Below, piece by piece: positions 50,242-59,114 of a stretch of 64,000 nucleotides of DNA. The notes beneath the pieces were generated by a model. That model was not told where the DNA came from, did no database searches, and saw only the letters and a list, made by a program, of their open reading frames with translations. Source of the DNA: Candidatus Gastranaerophilales bacterium. GTDB lineage: Bacteria; Cyanobacteriota; Vampirovibrionia; Gastranaerophilales; Gastranaerophilaceae. How positions within the stretch are numbered: the stretch's first letter is position 1; every line of letters begins with the position of its first letter. The DNA is taken from the NCBI GenBank assembly GCA_900767135.1, contig CAAFYU010000005.1:1-64000 (forward strand), written 5' to 3'. The position numbers and the translations under genes were made by a program.

Positions 50242-51171
50242 ATGGGCGAATTTAAAATAAAATTTAGAGGTGTAAGAGGCAGTTATCCTGTTGCCAACAG
50301 GGATTTCTTGCAATATGGCGGAAACACGTCTTGTGTTGAAGTCAATGTCAATGGACATTTGATTATTCTTGATGCAGGAACAGGCTTGATTAATGTTGGA
50401 AACGAGCTTATGGGCAAATATATTGCCTCTGGCGAAAACTCATCAGACAGAACGCCAATTCAAGCAACTGTGTTAATTTCACATATTCACCAAGACCACT
50501 TACAAGGGTTTACGTTCTTCCGTCCGCTTCATATTCCATCATCACAAATCAATGTTTATGGGAATGTAAATTACAATGAAAGCTTGGCAGATGAACTTTC
50601 TGAACTTCTTTTTGGCAAGTCGTTTCCACTAGATTTAGGCGACATTGCGGGGAATTTGAACATAAAAGATATCAATGAAACCGAAGGAATTATCCTAAGA
50701 CATGGAGAAGCACCTATTATCAAACGCATAGAAAATGAAAATGATGCAAAAGTTGAAGGTGACGATGTTATGATTACTTGCTATCGTTCTTATGCACACC
50801 CACAAGAAGGTGTTTTGGTTTATAAAATAGCATATCAAGATAAAGTTTTGGTTTATGCAACGGATAAAGAAAGCTACCCCGGCGGAGATAAAAAACTTGT
50901 AAGCTTTGCTCGTGGGTGCGATTTACTAATCCATGACGCACAATACACAATGGAAGATTATCTTGATGCATTTGTTCCAAAACAAGGTTACGGGCACTCA
51001 ACTTTTGATATGGCAATTGAAGCTCAAAAACAAGCTAATGCCAAAAAAGTTGTTTTCTTCCACTTCGATCCAAGCTATGATGACAACAAATTAAATATCA
51101 TTAAAGAACATTACAAAGACCTCGGAGAAAGTGCAATTCTTGCATACGAAGGGCTGGAAATAGAACTATAA
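50242..51171 (+). CDS. Metallo-beta-lactamase-fold hydrolase
   Basis: 309 residues. GVRGSYPVANRD and YGGNTSCVEV open the fold, followed by DAGTG and the HxHxDH metal motif (ISHIHQDHLQGF near 83). Later metal ligands: YATDKES and LLIHDAQY, and VVFFHFDPS. It resembles the RNase Z/PhnP-like hydrolases more than beta-lactamases; substrate unknown. AAAGGAC precedes the ATG. No signal peptide, so cytoplasmic. Confidence 0.82.
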   Translation: MGEFKIKFRGVRGSYPVANRDFLQYGGNTSCVEVNVNGHLIILDAGTGLINVGNELMGKYIASGENSSDRTPIQATVLISHIHQDHLQGFTFFRPLHIPSSQINVYGNVNYNESLADELSELLFGKSFPLDLGDIAGNLNIKDINETEGIILRHGEAPIIKRIENENDAKVEGDDVMITCYRSYAHPQEGVLVYKIAYQDKVLVYATDKESYPGGDKKLVSFARGCDLLIHDAQYTMEDYLDAFVPKQGYGHSTFDMAIEAQKQANAKKVVFFHFDPSYDDNKLNIIKEHYKDLGESAILAYEGLEIEL

Positions 51172-51173
51172 AT

Positions 51174-51245
51174 GCGGTTAAGCGGCTAAGCAGCTAGGAA
51201 GCGATGCGGCTAAGTTTATTAGAGGCTAAGATGCGTAGAGGCAAA
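51174..51245. repeat. Imperfect 8-nt tandem repeat (CTAA family)
   Basis: Units GCGGTTAA, GCGGCTAA, GCAGCTAG, GAAGCGAT, GCGGCTAA, GTTTATTA, GAGGCTAA, GATGCGTA, GAGGCAAA, beginning 2 bp after the hydrolase stop. The period is 8 with frequent CTAA/CTAG endings. Confidence 0.7.
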
Positions 51246-51268
51246 GTCCGTATCATAAAGCAACCACC

Positions 51269-51835
51269 ATGAAAACAAAATCCACAATCCTAATATCATT
51301 AATATTTTTAAGCTTCCTCACATCTGGTTACAAAAAACCGGACGTATATGTTATTGATGCAACAAAAAATGCTTATTTACACAATAACATGGGAATTCGC
51401 TATATGGACGAAGGGATTTATTATGCAGCAATTCAAGAATTCAAGATTGCAATAAGTCTTAATCCTAACACACAAGCAACTTCTGTGTATTACAAAAATA
51501 TTGGGGACGCATATATGGCAATTGGCTATGCTGATATGGCAAGACAACCTTATGAGGACGCAATTCGCCAGTATAGTTTGAATTTTCAGTATTACCAAAA
51601 ACTTGCAAAATGCTATAAAAGTCTTGGGCTTGCAAACTCTAAAATTGCAGAATATAGCAAAAGTCAAAATGCACTTGACAAAGTTATGCTCGGGCTTTTG
51701 TATATTGAAAACGGAAATTTACGTCGTGGTATAATTATTTTGGACGAATTCACGTCAGATGAGCCGGATTTGATAATCACGCCGGCTGTCAAACACTTTA
51801 TCAAAGAAAATGTCAAAAAGATGAATGGTGGCTAA
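51269..51835 (+). CDS. Exported TPR protein
   Basis: 188 residues: hydrophobic N-terminal signal (MKTKSTILISLIFLSFLTSG), then at least three TPR-like pairs (YYAAIQEFKIAISLNPN, YKNIGDAYMAIGYADMA, YQKLAKCYKSLGLANSK). No lipobox. No strong Shine-Dalgarno is visible. It precedes the solute-binding protein by 46 bp in the same direction, and they may be a unit. Confidence 0.7.
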   Translation: MKTKSTILISLIFLSFLTSGYKKPDVYVIDATKNAYLHNNMGIRYMDEGIYYAAIQEFKIAISLNPNTQATSVYYKNIGDAYMAIGYADMARQPYEDAIRQYSLNFQYYQKLAKCYKSLGLANSKIAEYSKSQNALDKVMLGLLYIENGNLRRGIIILDEFTSDEPDLIITPAVKHFIKENVKKMNGG

Positions 51836-51881
51836 ATTTTGACAAACCTAAAACGGCCTAAATCGTGTGAGGTAGCAGATT

Positions 51882-53105
51882 ATGAAAAATTTATTTTTAA
51901 AAACAAGTCTAATTCTTATAATTTTATTGTTGGCGATTTTTACAATACCGTTTGGCAAAAAATCCGTCGATAACGAAGTTGTGTTTTGGACTTTGCAAAT
52001 GAATGATTTTGCACCTTATATGAACAAAGTAATCAGTGAATTTGAGGCTCAAAACCCTGATGTTAAGATAAAATGGATTGATGTTCCATTCTCGGAAGGC
52101 GAAAAAAGGACGCTTGCATCAGTTTTAAGTGACAACCCACCGGATTTGATTAACCTAAACCCTGATTTTACGGCACTTTTGGCTCAACGCGGAGCTCTTT
52201 ATCAAATTGATGAACAGTATACAAAACAATATAATCAGTCAATCATAAATTCGCTTAAAACAAATGGTAAATTGTACTCACTGCCATGGTATGCGACATC
52301 TGCGGTGACGATTTATAATAAAGACTTGCTAGCTAAATCCGGTGCTAAAATGCCTGCAACCTACAAGGATTTAGCTCAAATTGCTCCGCAAATTAAACAA
52401 AAAACAGGTGCCTATGTCTTACTCCCTAATATCACTGAAAACGATACTATGGCAAGAATTTTGAACAAATACGGCGTAACACCTAACAACATTAATTCTC
52501 AAAAATCACAAAAGGTGTTTGAACTTTTCAAAAATTTGTATGAAAAAGATTTAATTCCCAAAGAGTCAATTACGCAAACCCATCGCGAGGCGTTGGAAAA
52601 ATATATGGCTGAAAAAATTGTGTTTTTCCAAGCCGGAGCAAACTTTTTGACCATGATTAAGGAAAATGCACCTTCAACTTATACAAATACAGACGTTGCA
52701 CCACAAATTGTTGGTGAATTAGGACAAAACGACTTTTCTTTAATGAATTTTGTAATTCCGACTCGTGCAAAACATAAAAGTGAAGCTTTGAAATTTGCAC
52801 TGTTTTTGACAAATAGCGAAAACCAGCTTGCGATGGCGAAGTTGACAAATATTTTGGCTGTAAACGAAGAAACTTTGCAAAACAAATTTTACACAGAATA
52901 TGATGAAAAAGATTTAATGTCAAAAGCACGTGTGATTAGTGCAAAACAGCTAAACAAGATTGAGCCGACATTCATGCCTGCAAGAAATCAAAAAGAAATT
53001 AATATTCTTGTCAATGAAGCCGTTCAACAAATTCTTTTGAACAAAGCAACAACAAAAAATATTTTAGATAACTTATCTGACAAAATGAAAGAGCTTTCTG
53101 AATAA
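51882..53105 (+). CDS. Extracellular solute-binding protein, ABC type (family 1)
   Basis: 407 residues. N-terminal membrane anchor or uncleaved signal (LFLKTSLILIILLLAIFTI). The family-1 sugar-binding pattern is seen: VVFWTLQMNDFAPYMNKVIS near 30, FEAQNPDVKIKWIDVPF, NPPDLINLNPDFTALLAQRG and LPWYATSAVTIYNKDLL. No Cys lipobox, unlike most such proteins. No permease or ATPase gene follows; the next genes are on the other strand. Ligand probably a carbohydrate, inferred from the family. GAGG precedes the ATG. Confidence 0.83.
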   Translation: MKNLFLKTSLILIILLLAIFTIPFGKKSVDNEVVFWTLQMNDFAPYMNKVISEFEAQNPDVKIKWIDVPFSEGEKRTLASVLSDNPPDLINLNPDFTALLAQRGALYQIDEQYTKQYNQSIINSLKTNGKLYSLPWYATSAVTIYNKDLLAKSGAKMPATYKDLAQIAPQIKQKTGAYVLLPNITENDTMARILNKYGVTPNNINSQKSQKVFELFKNLYEKDLIPKESITQTHREALEKYMAEKIVFFQAGANFLTMIKENAPSTYTNTDVAPQIVGELGQNDFSLMNFVIPTRAKHKSEALKFALFLTNSENQLAMAKLTNILAVNEETLQNKFYTEYDEKDLMSKARVISAKQLNKIEPTFMPARNQKEINILVNEAVQQILLNKATTKNILDNLSDKMKELSE

Positions 53106-53112
53106 TCTAAAT

Positions 53113-53631
53113 TTAATTTTTACTTCCGATAAAGCTTAGAGCAGCACCGATTGCAGCTCCAATCCCAACACCCCATAAAAATTTGTTTCTTTTAATAAGT
53201 TTAAACACTTTTGCACAATTGTTATCCATCAGGCTGGCATCTTTTTTGTATCTCTCAAAATTTGAGGCAAAATCGGCTTTTAATCTTTTTACATTAGACG
53301 GATCAGAAACTTTTCTGTCCAAGTCAATGCATTTGTTCGTAATTTGATGAAAATCTTCGGACAAGCCCATTTCTTGCAAAATCATCTTGCTTTCAGGGCT
53401 GACTTTACCTTCCAGAACTTCTTTTGCGGCATTTCTTAGTGCCATAATCTGTGTAGTTGCTTCATCATGGGTTACATCAAATGCTCTTTGCACAAAAACA
53501 TCTTTTTTTATAGGAATATAATAAGCATTCATACCGATAAGCCCTCCGGCTGCGGCAAGTCCGACAGTTCGCTTCTTTTGTGCAGAAGGACTCGGTGGAT
53601 AATATGCCATATTTGAATTAATTTCAGCCAT
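53113..53631 (-). CDS. Hypothetical protein with Gly/Ala C-terminal membrane segment
   Basis: 172 residues, not recognised. Hydrophobic Gly/Ala stretches at about 22-40 (VGLAAAGGLIGMNAYYIP) and at the C-terminus (LWGVGIGAAIGAALSF); between them a charged helical region with QIMALRNAAKEVLEGK. AGAGG precedes the ATG. It converges with the solute-binding protein 7 bp away. Confidence 0.65.
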   Translation of the reverse strand: MAEINSNMAYYPPSPSAQKKRTVGLAAAGGLIGMNAYYIPIKKDVFVQRAFDVTHDEATTQIMALRNAAKEVLEGKVSPESKMILQEMGLSEDFHQITNKCIDLDRKVSDPSNVKRLKADFASNFERYKKDASLMDNNCAKVFKLIKRNKFLWGVGIGAAIGAALSFIGSKN

Positions 53632-53710
53632 TAAAATACCTCTTTAATTTAAGCTGATTATTAAAAATCCCTGAATATTATTTTTTGCTAGTAAACTTAA
53701 AAATATGGTT

Positions 53711-54709
53711 TTATAAAACTTTATCCACAATATCTTGTGCTGTAATTTTCAGACAGTCCAAATTTTCGCAAGTTGTTTGTCTATGTGCCCAAAGACAAGG
53801 TTTTATCGGACATTTGTCATTTGCTTTGATTGCGGTAACAAGTTCGGATTGCGGAATTAAAACCTTATCATCAGTTGGCCCGAAAATCACGTAAGTTCTT
53901 GTTTTCATTGCAACAGCGACATGTAAGGGTGCAGAATCAGAACAAATAAATTTTTCAGCTTGTCCGATTAGAACCGCCAAGTCTTTTAAGCTTCTGGTTT
54001 TGCCATAAAAGTTGGTAAAATTAGGTGAATTTAACAATTCAGGAGAAGCAGACAACTGTGCCAAAATCTTTTCAATAACCTCATTATCATCAGGCCCACC
54101 GGCAAGTATAACATGTTTACCCTGTTCTAAAAGCAATTTAACCACATTTGCCCAAATATCAGCCCCGACAGTCTTAATCATACCCTTGTTCACGCTCATT
54201 TTGCTTACTCCGGGGTGAATTAGAACGGAATTAACAATTTTTTCTTGTGTCGGAACATTAATTTCAGGTAACTCTGTTTTATGGTTCGTAATCGGTGAAA
54301 TCAAGTCGTGATACATTGCACAGGCATATTGCTTTTTGTTTAACGGAACAGCTTTTGTCAATAAAACTTGACTTAACTTTCCTGTATCATAGCCAAAACG
54401 CTTCTTTATCCCCATAAGTATCAACAAGATACTAATAAGCTTGTTTCCACCCGACGAAAGAACCATATCAAAATGGCCTTTTCGTGCCAAAAACACAAGT
54501 TTTAAAAGTTCTGCATACTTATTTTTTCCTTTTACATCAATTAAAAACAAGTCGTCTATTATATCTGTCAAATCCTTTACACTCTTGCTTCTTGGCTCTA
54601 ATGCCAATGTTATTTTTGAGTTTGGATATTCTTTTTTTAAAGATATAAGTGTTGGGAGAAAAAATATTTCGTCACCAATTCCGCCAAAATTTATTGCTAA
54701 TATGTTCAT
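53711..54709 (-). CDS. Glycosyltransferase family 9 (heptosyltransferase-like)
   Basis: 332 residues starting at the ATG at 54709 (MNILAINFGGIGDE); an in-frame ATG at 54727 would lie before the -10 box. The family pattern is GIGDEIFFLPTLISLKKEYP, later ILIHPGVSKMS and VILAGGPDDNEV, and the ADP-heptose-type donor loop FICSDSAPLHVAVAMKTRTY near 254. It probably adds a sugar to lipopolysaccharide or another envelope glycan. Head-to-head with comM; both have their -10 boxes within 32 bp. Confidence 0.83.
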   Translation of the reverse strand: MNILAINFGGIGDEIFFLPTLISLKKEYPNSKITLALEPRSKSVKDLTDIIDDLFLIDVKGKNKYAELLKLVFLARKGHFDMVLSSGGNKLISILLILMGIKKRFGYDTGKLSQVLLTKAVPLNKKQYACAMYHDLISPITNHKTELPEINVPTQEKIVNSVLIHPGVSKMSVNKGMIKTVGADIWANVVKLLLEQGKHVILAGGPDDNEVIEKILAQLSASPELLNSPNFTNFYGKTRSLKDLAVLIGQAEKFICSDSAPLHVAVAMKTRTYVIFGPTDDKVLIPQSELVTAIKANDKCPIKPCLWAHRQTTCENLDCLKITAQDIVDKVL

Positions 54710-54715
54710 AAACAA

Positions 54716-54748
54716 ATTATATAACAAAAAGATTTTTTGTAGTACTAT
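54716..54748. promoter_or_regulatory. Back-to-back -10 boxes, each 6 nt from its ATG
   Basis: Minus: TATAAT (54716-54721), then TTGTTT, then ATG of the glycosyltransferase. Plus: TACTAT (54743-54748), then AAGCTT, then ATG of comM. The two starts are only 45 bp apart. Confidence 0.62.
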
Positions 54749-54754
54749 AAGCTT

Positions 54755-56290
54755 ATGGTAAATAAAGTTACAACTGCAACCGTAATAGGGCTTGATGCAT
54801 ACAATGTGTCGGTGGAAACTGATGTTTTGAACGGAATTCCGTCATTTTCAATTGTTGGATTGCCTGATACTGCAATAAATGAGGCACGTGACAGAGTTCG
54901 TTCAGCTATAAAAAATTCAGGTTTTACATTTCCCGCAAAAAAGGTAGTAATCAATCTTGCACCGGCGGATTTGAAAAAAGAAGGATCAAATTTTGACCTT
55001 CCTATTGCTGTCGGCCTTCTTGTGGAAGAAGAGGTTTTGTCCGAAGAAAAACTCAAAGACTATGCATTTATCGGCGAACTTTCTCTTGACGGTTCTTTGC
55101 GAGGTGTAACCGGTGTTTTGCCTTTGATTTTGGGATTAAAAGCACATGGGATAAAAAATGTTTTTGTGCCAAAAATTAACGCATCAGAAGCTGCTCTTGC
55201 AGGTGATATTAATATTTTTGGAGCAAGTTGCCTTTGTGATGTCGTTAATCATTTTGCAGATTCAAAAATTACACCGACTATAATTGATATCCAAAACTAT
55301 TTGGAAGAAGGTGCAAAGCAAGATTATTTATACGATTTTAAGGACGTAAAAGGACAACAAAAAGCGAAAAAAGCACTGGAAATTGCAGCCGGTGGTGGAC
55401 ATAATATGCTTATGATTGGCTCTCCGGGGTCTGGCAAAACCCTTATGGCAAAGTGTTTTGCATCAATTTTGCCACCATTGGAACTTCAAGAAGCACTTGA
55501 ATTGACAAAAATTTACAGTATCTCAGGGCTTTTGTCGCCAGATGAACCGCTTATGACAAAACGTCCGTTTCGTGCAGTTCACCACACAGCTTCTGCAAAC
55601 GGGATTATTGGTGGTGGAACAGTTCCAAAACCTGGGGAGATTACGCTTGCTCATCGTGGAGTTTTGTTTTTGGACGAAATGGTTGAATTTCCGAGAAATG
55701 TTTTGGAAGTTCTCAGACAACCGCTTGAAGACGGTGAAATAGTTATTTCAAGAGCTAAGCATTCGATTAAATACCCTGCAAAATTTATGCTTTTGGGTGC
55801 GATGAATCCTTGCCCTTGCGGATATTTGGGTGATAAACAAAAGCAATGTACATGTTCTGAATTCCAGATAAGTCGTTATCAATCAAGGCTTTCAGGCCCA
55901 TTGTTGGATAGAATTGATTTGCAAGTGGAAGTTCCTCGTCTAACGTCAGATGAGTTATTGAATATAGAACCGGCGACTGAATCTTCGGCAGACATTCGAA
56001 AACGGGTTATAAAAGCTCGAAAAATTCAGGCAGAACGCTACAAAAACGATGGAATTTTGACGAATTCAGAATTAACATCAAAACTTATCAAAAAATATTG
56101 TCAAATTGATGCACAATCGACAGCTTTACTAAAAACTGCAATTGTTAAATATCAGCTTTCAGGCAGACGTTACGATAGAATTCTCAAGCTTGCCCGTACA
56201 ATTGCGGATTTGGATAATTCTGAAAATATCAAGCAAATCCATCTTATGCAGGCTTTGCAATACAGAATGTCTAATTTCCTGTCAAATTAA
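54755..56290 (+). CDS. comM: YifB/ComM-family Mg-chelatase-like ATPase
   Basis: 511 residues. N-terminal S5/Lon-type domain (GLPDTAINEARDRVRSAIKN near 36), AAA+ domain with Walker A MIGSPGSGKTLMAKCF near 217 and Walker B FLDEM, zinc-like CPCGY-CTC cluster near 355, and C-terminal helical region RYDRILKLARTIADL. In Vibrio and Haemophilus ComM promotes branch migration during transformation. The stop overlaps the ChrA stop region by 20 bp tail to tail. Confidence 0.92.
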   Translation: MVNKVTTATVIGLDAYNVSVETDVLNGIPSFSIVGLPDTAINEARDRVRSAIKNSGFTFPAKKVVINLAPADLKKEGSNFDLPIAVGLLVEEEVLSEEKLKDYAFIGELSLDGSLRGVTGVLPLILGLKAHGIKNVFVPKINASEAALAGDINIFGASCLCDVVNHFADSKITPTIIDIQNYLEEGAKQDYLYDFKDVKGQQKAKKALEIAAGGGHNMLMIGSPGSGKTLMAKCFASILPPLELQEALELTKIYSISGLLSPDEPLMTKRPFRAVHHTASANGIIGGGTVPKPGEITLAHRGVLFLDEMVEFPRNVLEVLRQPLEDGEIVISRAKHSIKYPAKFMLLGAMNPCPCGYLGDKQKQCTCSEFQISRYQSRLSGPLLDRIDLQVEVPRLTSDELLNIEPATESSADIRKRVIKARKIQAERYKNDGILTNSELTSKLIKKYCQIDAQSTALLKTAIVKYQLSGRRYDRILKLARTIADLDNSENIKQIHLMQALQYRMSNFLSN

Positions 56291-56807
56291 AAAATCCGGC
56301 AACAAGCCCGACAAGTGCTGATATTGCAATATAAAACAGAGGATCACGTTTTTCTCTGATACTTGCGATGAAAAGCCCGATTAACAAAAACATTCCCCAC
56401 AAATTAATATTATTAATAAACATATCAACGCCAACTGCCGCCAAAAGTCCGCAACCGGCAGGTTTTAGAGTGTAAATCACAGATTGAACGTATTTGTTTT
56501 CTCTAAATTTGTCCAAAAGCTTGGAAATTATGATTATCAGGATTAAAGAGGGAAGCATTACGGCAGTTGTTGCAACAAACGCGCCCGCAATTCCGCCGGT
56601 TGTAAATCCTGCAAAAGTTGCAACGTTTACCCCAATTGGCCCAGGGGTGATTGATGATACAGCAATCATATCGGCTAATTGTTTTGTGGTGTACCATTTT
56701 TGAACGTCTGCTATGTGGTATAAAAACGGTAAGGTCGCATAACCACCACCATAAGAAAATAAACCAATATGGAAAAATTCTAAAAATAACTTTAAATATA
56801 TCAGCAT
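56271..56807 (-). CDS. chrA: Chromate transporter, half-size subunit 2
   Basis: 178 residues with about five or six helices. The CHR-domain signature is seen: FFHIGLFSYGGGYATLPFLY at the start and VSSITPGPIGVNVATFAGF. It is one half of a two-gene ChrA; its ATG overlaps the stop of the other half by one base (TAATG). The family moves chromate or related anions. Confidence 0.87.
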   Translation of the reverse strand: MLIYLKLFLEFFHIGLFSYGGGYATLPFLYHIADVQKWYTTKQLADMIAVSSITPGPIGVNVATFAGFTTGGIAGAFVATTAVMLPSLILIIIISKLLDKFRENKYVQSVIYTLKPAGCGLLAAVGVDMFINNINLWGMFLLIGLFIASIREKRDPLFYIAISALVGLVAGFFNLTGN

Positions 56808-57364
56808 TATTTTTTGCCTCCATATTCAATGTTTTTCTGTACTTGTAGCCACAAACCGATAAAAATTGCAAGAATTATAAGCCCTGCTGGCGGAGCCTTA
56901 AAAACACCTGACAAGATAAATGTTAGGAAAAACATTCCGCACGAAAACTTGTCTACAACGCTTTTTCGCCACATTTCTTTTACTGCAAGATAAATCAAAA
57001 TCATAACAGCAATTCCAACACCCCAAAAGATGCTTTGGACAAATTGCATTTTTACAACTTGTTCCAAAATCCTTGCAATTATGATTATTGAAACAAATGC
57101 AGGCAAAACAAGACCTATTGTTGCGGTGAAAGCACCTGCCGTTCCTCTGAGTTTGTACCCCGTAAACATTGCAGTGTTTGCAGCAATAATTCCCGGAACA
57201 CTTTGGCTAAGAGCGTAATATTCGCACAATGTATCGTCGTCAATCCAATGTTTTTTGTCAACAAGCTCAGATTGCAAAAGTGGTAAAATTACATAGCCAC
57301 CGCCAAGTAGCAAAGTGCCAACTTTAAAAAACGTTTTAAAAATCTGGTACAAAGATTTTTCCAT
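56807..57364 (-). CDS. chrA: Chromate transporter, half-size subunit 1
   Basis: 185 residues. FFKVGTLLLGGGYVILPLLQ at the start and ALSQSVPGIIAANTAMFTGY fit the CHR domain. A TATAAT box ends 6 nt before the ATG. With the overlapping downstream half it forms an antiparallel pair like the two halves of long ChrA proteins, so it is not a frameshift. Confidence 0.87.
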   Translation of the reverse strand: MEKSLYQIFKTFFKVGTLLLGGGYVILPLLQSELVDKKHWIDDDTLCEYYALSQSVPGIIAANTAMFTGYKLRGTAGAFTATIGLVLPAFVSIIIIARILEQVVKMQFVQSIFWGVGIAVMILIYLAVKEMWRKSVVDKFSCGMFFLTFILSGVFKAPPAGLIILAIFIGLWLQVQKNIEYGGKK

Positions 57365-57370
57365 AAGTCA

Positions 57371-57376
57371 ATTATA
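57371..57376 (-). promoter_or_regulatory. -10 box 6 nt before chrA subunit 1
   Basis: TATAAT, TGACTT, ATG on the minus strand. Leaderless layout. Confidence 0.6.
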
Positions 57377-57453
57377 CAATAAACAAAATATTCGCTAATT
57401 GGGTATGTAATTTCTCGCTATTTGAGTCTATTACTATTTTTCTATTATAATCC

Positions 57454-57801
57454 CTACAAATAAACATTTTTCAAATGTTCAATTTTAATCTCGGGTTTTA
57501 GGGTAATTCCGATTACGTCAATTCGAAAATCTTTGACTTTGTGTTCCGCCAAATAATATTGAACTCCCTGCTTTATATGTTCAAATTTCGTTTTTGTAAT
57601 AGCTTCTGTCGGAGTGCCAAAAGCTGTTGTGGAACGAGTTTTTACCTCAACAAAAACAACTGTTTTTTTATATTGTGCGATAATATCAATTTCGCAAAAT
57701 CTGGAATAGTGTTTGTTCCGCTCTAAAATTTTATAGCCGTTTCTTTCTAAGAAACGACAAGCTAAGTCTTCGCCGGCATTTCCACGTTTTTTGTTATCCA
57801 T
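57454..57801 (-). CDS. yraN: YraN / UPF0102 family protein
   Basis: 115 residues of the PD-(D/E)xK nuclease-like family: GNAGEDLACRFLERNGYKIL at the start, then FCEIDIIAQYKKTVVFVEVK (GEIDLIa-VFVEVKtR pattern) near 35-54. Known only as a putative endonuclease-like protein. Its ATG overlaps the queF stop by one base. Confidence 0.88.
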   Translation of the reverse strand: MDNKKRGNAGEDLACRFLERNGYKILERNKHYSRFCEIDIIAQYKKTVVFVEVKTRSTTAFGTPTEAITKTKFEHIKQGVQYYLAEHKVKDFRIDVIGITLKPEIKIEHLKNVYL

Positions 57802-58694
57802 TATTGTTTAATTGTTCCTCGTGCAAATTTTGTAACATCATTTAGCACTGCAACCCATTTTGGACTGCAATTTTTGCTCCAACGAGAAGGGCAAATATCT
57901 ATTCCGCCACGTCTTGTGTATAATGCACAAACAAAAAGTTCATCGCCTTCGTCTAACAAATCATAGAACCTTTTAAAAATCATTTCACAACACTCTTCAT
58001 GAAAATGATATTCTGAACGGAATGACGTCAGGTATTTTACAAGATTTCCTTCTTCTATGTGTTTTTTCGATTTGTAATACAAATACAAATCGCCAAAATC
58101 CGGTTGGTGAGTGACTCTACAATTTGAACGAAGCGAATCGAAAGTTAAAAAATATTCTTTCGCTTCATTTATTTGCTCGACTGTCAAAACTTCCGGAGCT
58201 TCTTTAAATTTGTCGATTTTTAACTCTTTTTCATCGACAAACTGCATAATGTTTTGAAAGTTCTCGAAAATATTGATTTTGGGAGCATTATTGTCTATAA
58301 AGTTGACTTCAACTTTGGTTTGAAGCTTTTCCGACAAATCATGTTCAATCTTGTTTTTGCAGATATCAAGGCACTCTTTGATAGAGGAGCCAAATCGGCT
58401 CATATTAAAAGAATTCAGGTATAATTTTAAAGATTTTGACTCAACCAAAAATTTGCTATTTGGAGAGTATTTCAACTTCAAAAGTCTTGTAACAGGAACT
58501 CCGTTTACACTCATTGCCGAAAATTCATAAGCGTGCCAAATATCCCAACCGTTGAATGGTAGGTCTTTGGAATTCAAGTTATATTGTTTTCTGTTTTCTT
58601 CTCTCGGAATGGCAACCAAAAGCGAAGGATCATAATTTTCGCTTCCTGCAACTTTTTTGCCTAAAAACTTTGATGCAATTTCGTCTGTTTTCAT
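57801..58694 (-). CDS. queF: NADPH-dependent preQ0 (7-cyano-7-deazaguanine) reductase
   Basis: Queuosine-pathway enzyme reducing preQ0 to preQ1. 297 residues from the ATG at 58694 (MKTDEIASKFLG), close to the ~280-residue bimodular form. The active Cys is in SLRSNCRVTHQPDFGDLYLY near 190 and FVESKSLKLYLNSFNMSRF near 85; RSEYHFHEECCE near 225 holds His/Glu. A TAAAAT box is 6 nt before the ATG; a GTG at 58700 falls inside the expected start. queC, queD and queE are not in view. Confidence 0.9.
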   Translation of the reverse strand: MKTDEIASKFLGKKVAGSENYDPSLLVAIPREENRKQYNLNSKDLPFNGWDIWHAYEFSAMSVNGVPVTRLLKLKYSPNSKFLVESKSLKLYLNSFNMSRFGSSIKECLDICKNKIEHDLSEKLQTKVEVNFIDNNAPKINIFENFQNIMQFVDEKELKIDKFKEAPEVLTVEQINEAKEYFLTFDSLRSNCRVTHQPDFGDLYLYYKSKKHIEEGNLVKYLTSFRSEYHFHEECCEMIFKRFYDLLDEGDELFVCALYTRRGGIDICPSRWSKNCSPKWVAVLNDVTKFARGTIKQ

Positions 58695-58776
58695 AAACAC
58701 ATTTTAGCACGAAAACCATTTTACTAATAGCATCTGAATAACTTTTGTAAATTTTACCATTACACATCATAATCAG

Positions 58777-58828
58777 TCGTCATTCTGAAAGCATAGAAAA
58801 TTATTTTGAACGAGTAGTGAAAAAATAA
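58777..58828 (+). repeat. Dispersed repeat GTCATTCTGAAAGC, copy 2
   Basis: Reads TCGTCATTCTGAAAGCATAG, AAAATTATTTTGAACGAGTA, GTGAAAAAATAA; matches copy 1 (18875-18924, opposite strand) at about 45 of 48 positions. Found between queF and fixX. Confidence 0.7.
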
Positions 58829-58835
58829 GCTAATT

Positions 58836-59114
58836 CTAACCAAGCTTGAACGTCACACCTTTTGTTCCTTTTGGGTATTCCCATTCTAAGGAATTGTCCT
58901 CGCAAGCGATTCTACACGCACCGCATTCTAGGCAATTTTCATAATTTACGATTAGTTTTTTTGAGTTTTCGTCCCACTCATACACTCCTGCCGGACAGAT
59001 TTTTGTACAAATCCTTGAAGTACATTCTTGGCAACTTTTTTGATTTGGTTTTAGGTGTGAAGTTGTGTCCGGTGTGTATTTTACGGTGTATAATTTGTCT
59101 TCTAGGTTGCTCAT
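58836..59114 (-). CDS. fixX: Ferredoxin-like protein FixX
   Basis: 92 residues from the ATG at 59114, which overlaps the fixC stop as ATGA; an ATG at 59129 would lie inside fixC. Cysteines: CQECTSRICTKICPAG and CLECGACRIACED, fitting one [4Fe-4S] cluster with a second, partly degenerate, set. It passes electrons to FixC in the ETF-quinone oxidoreductase-like pair. Confidence 0.9.
   Translation of the reverse strand: MSNLEDKLYTVKYTPDTTSHLKPNQKSCQECTSRICTKICPAGVYEWDENSKKLIVNYENCLECGACRIACEDNSLEWEYPKGTKGVTFKLG

Noticed and set aside
56271..57364. Frameshifted single chrA
   Set aside because: Each half has its own start motif with a TAATG junction, and two-gene ChrA pairs are a known form.
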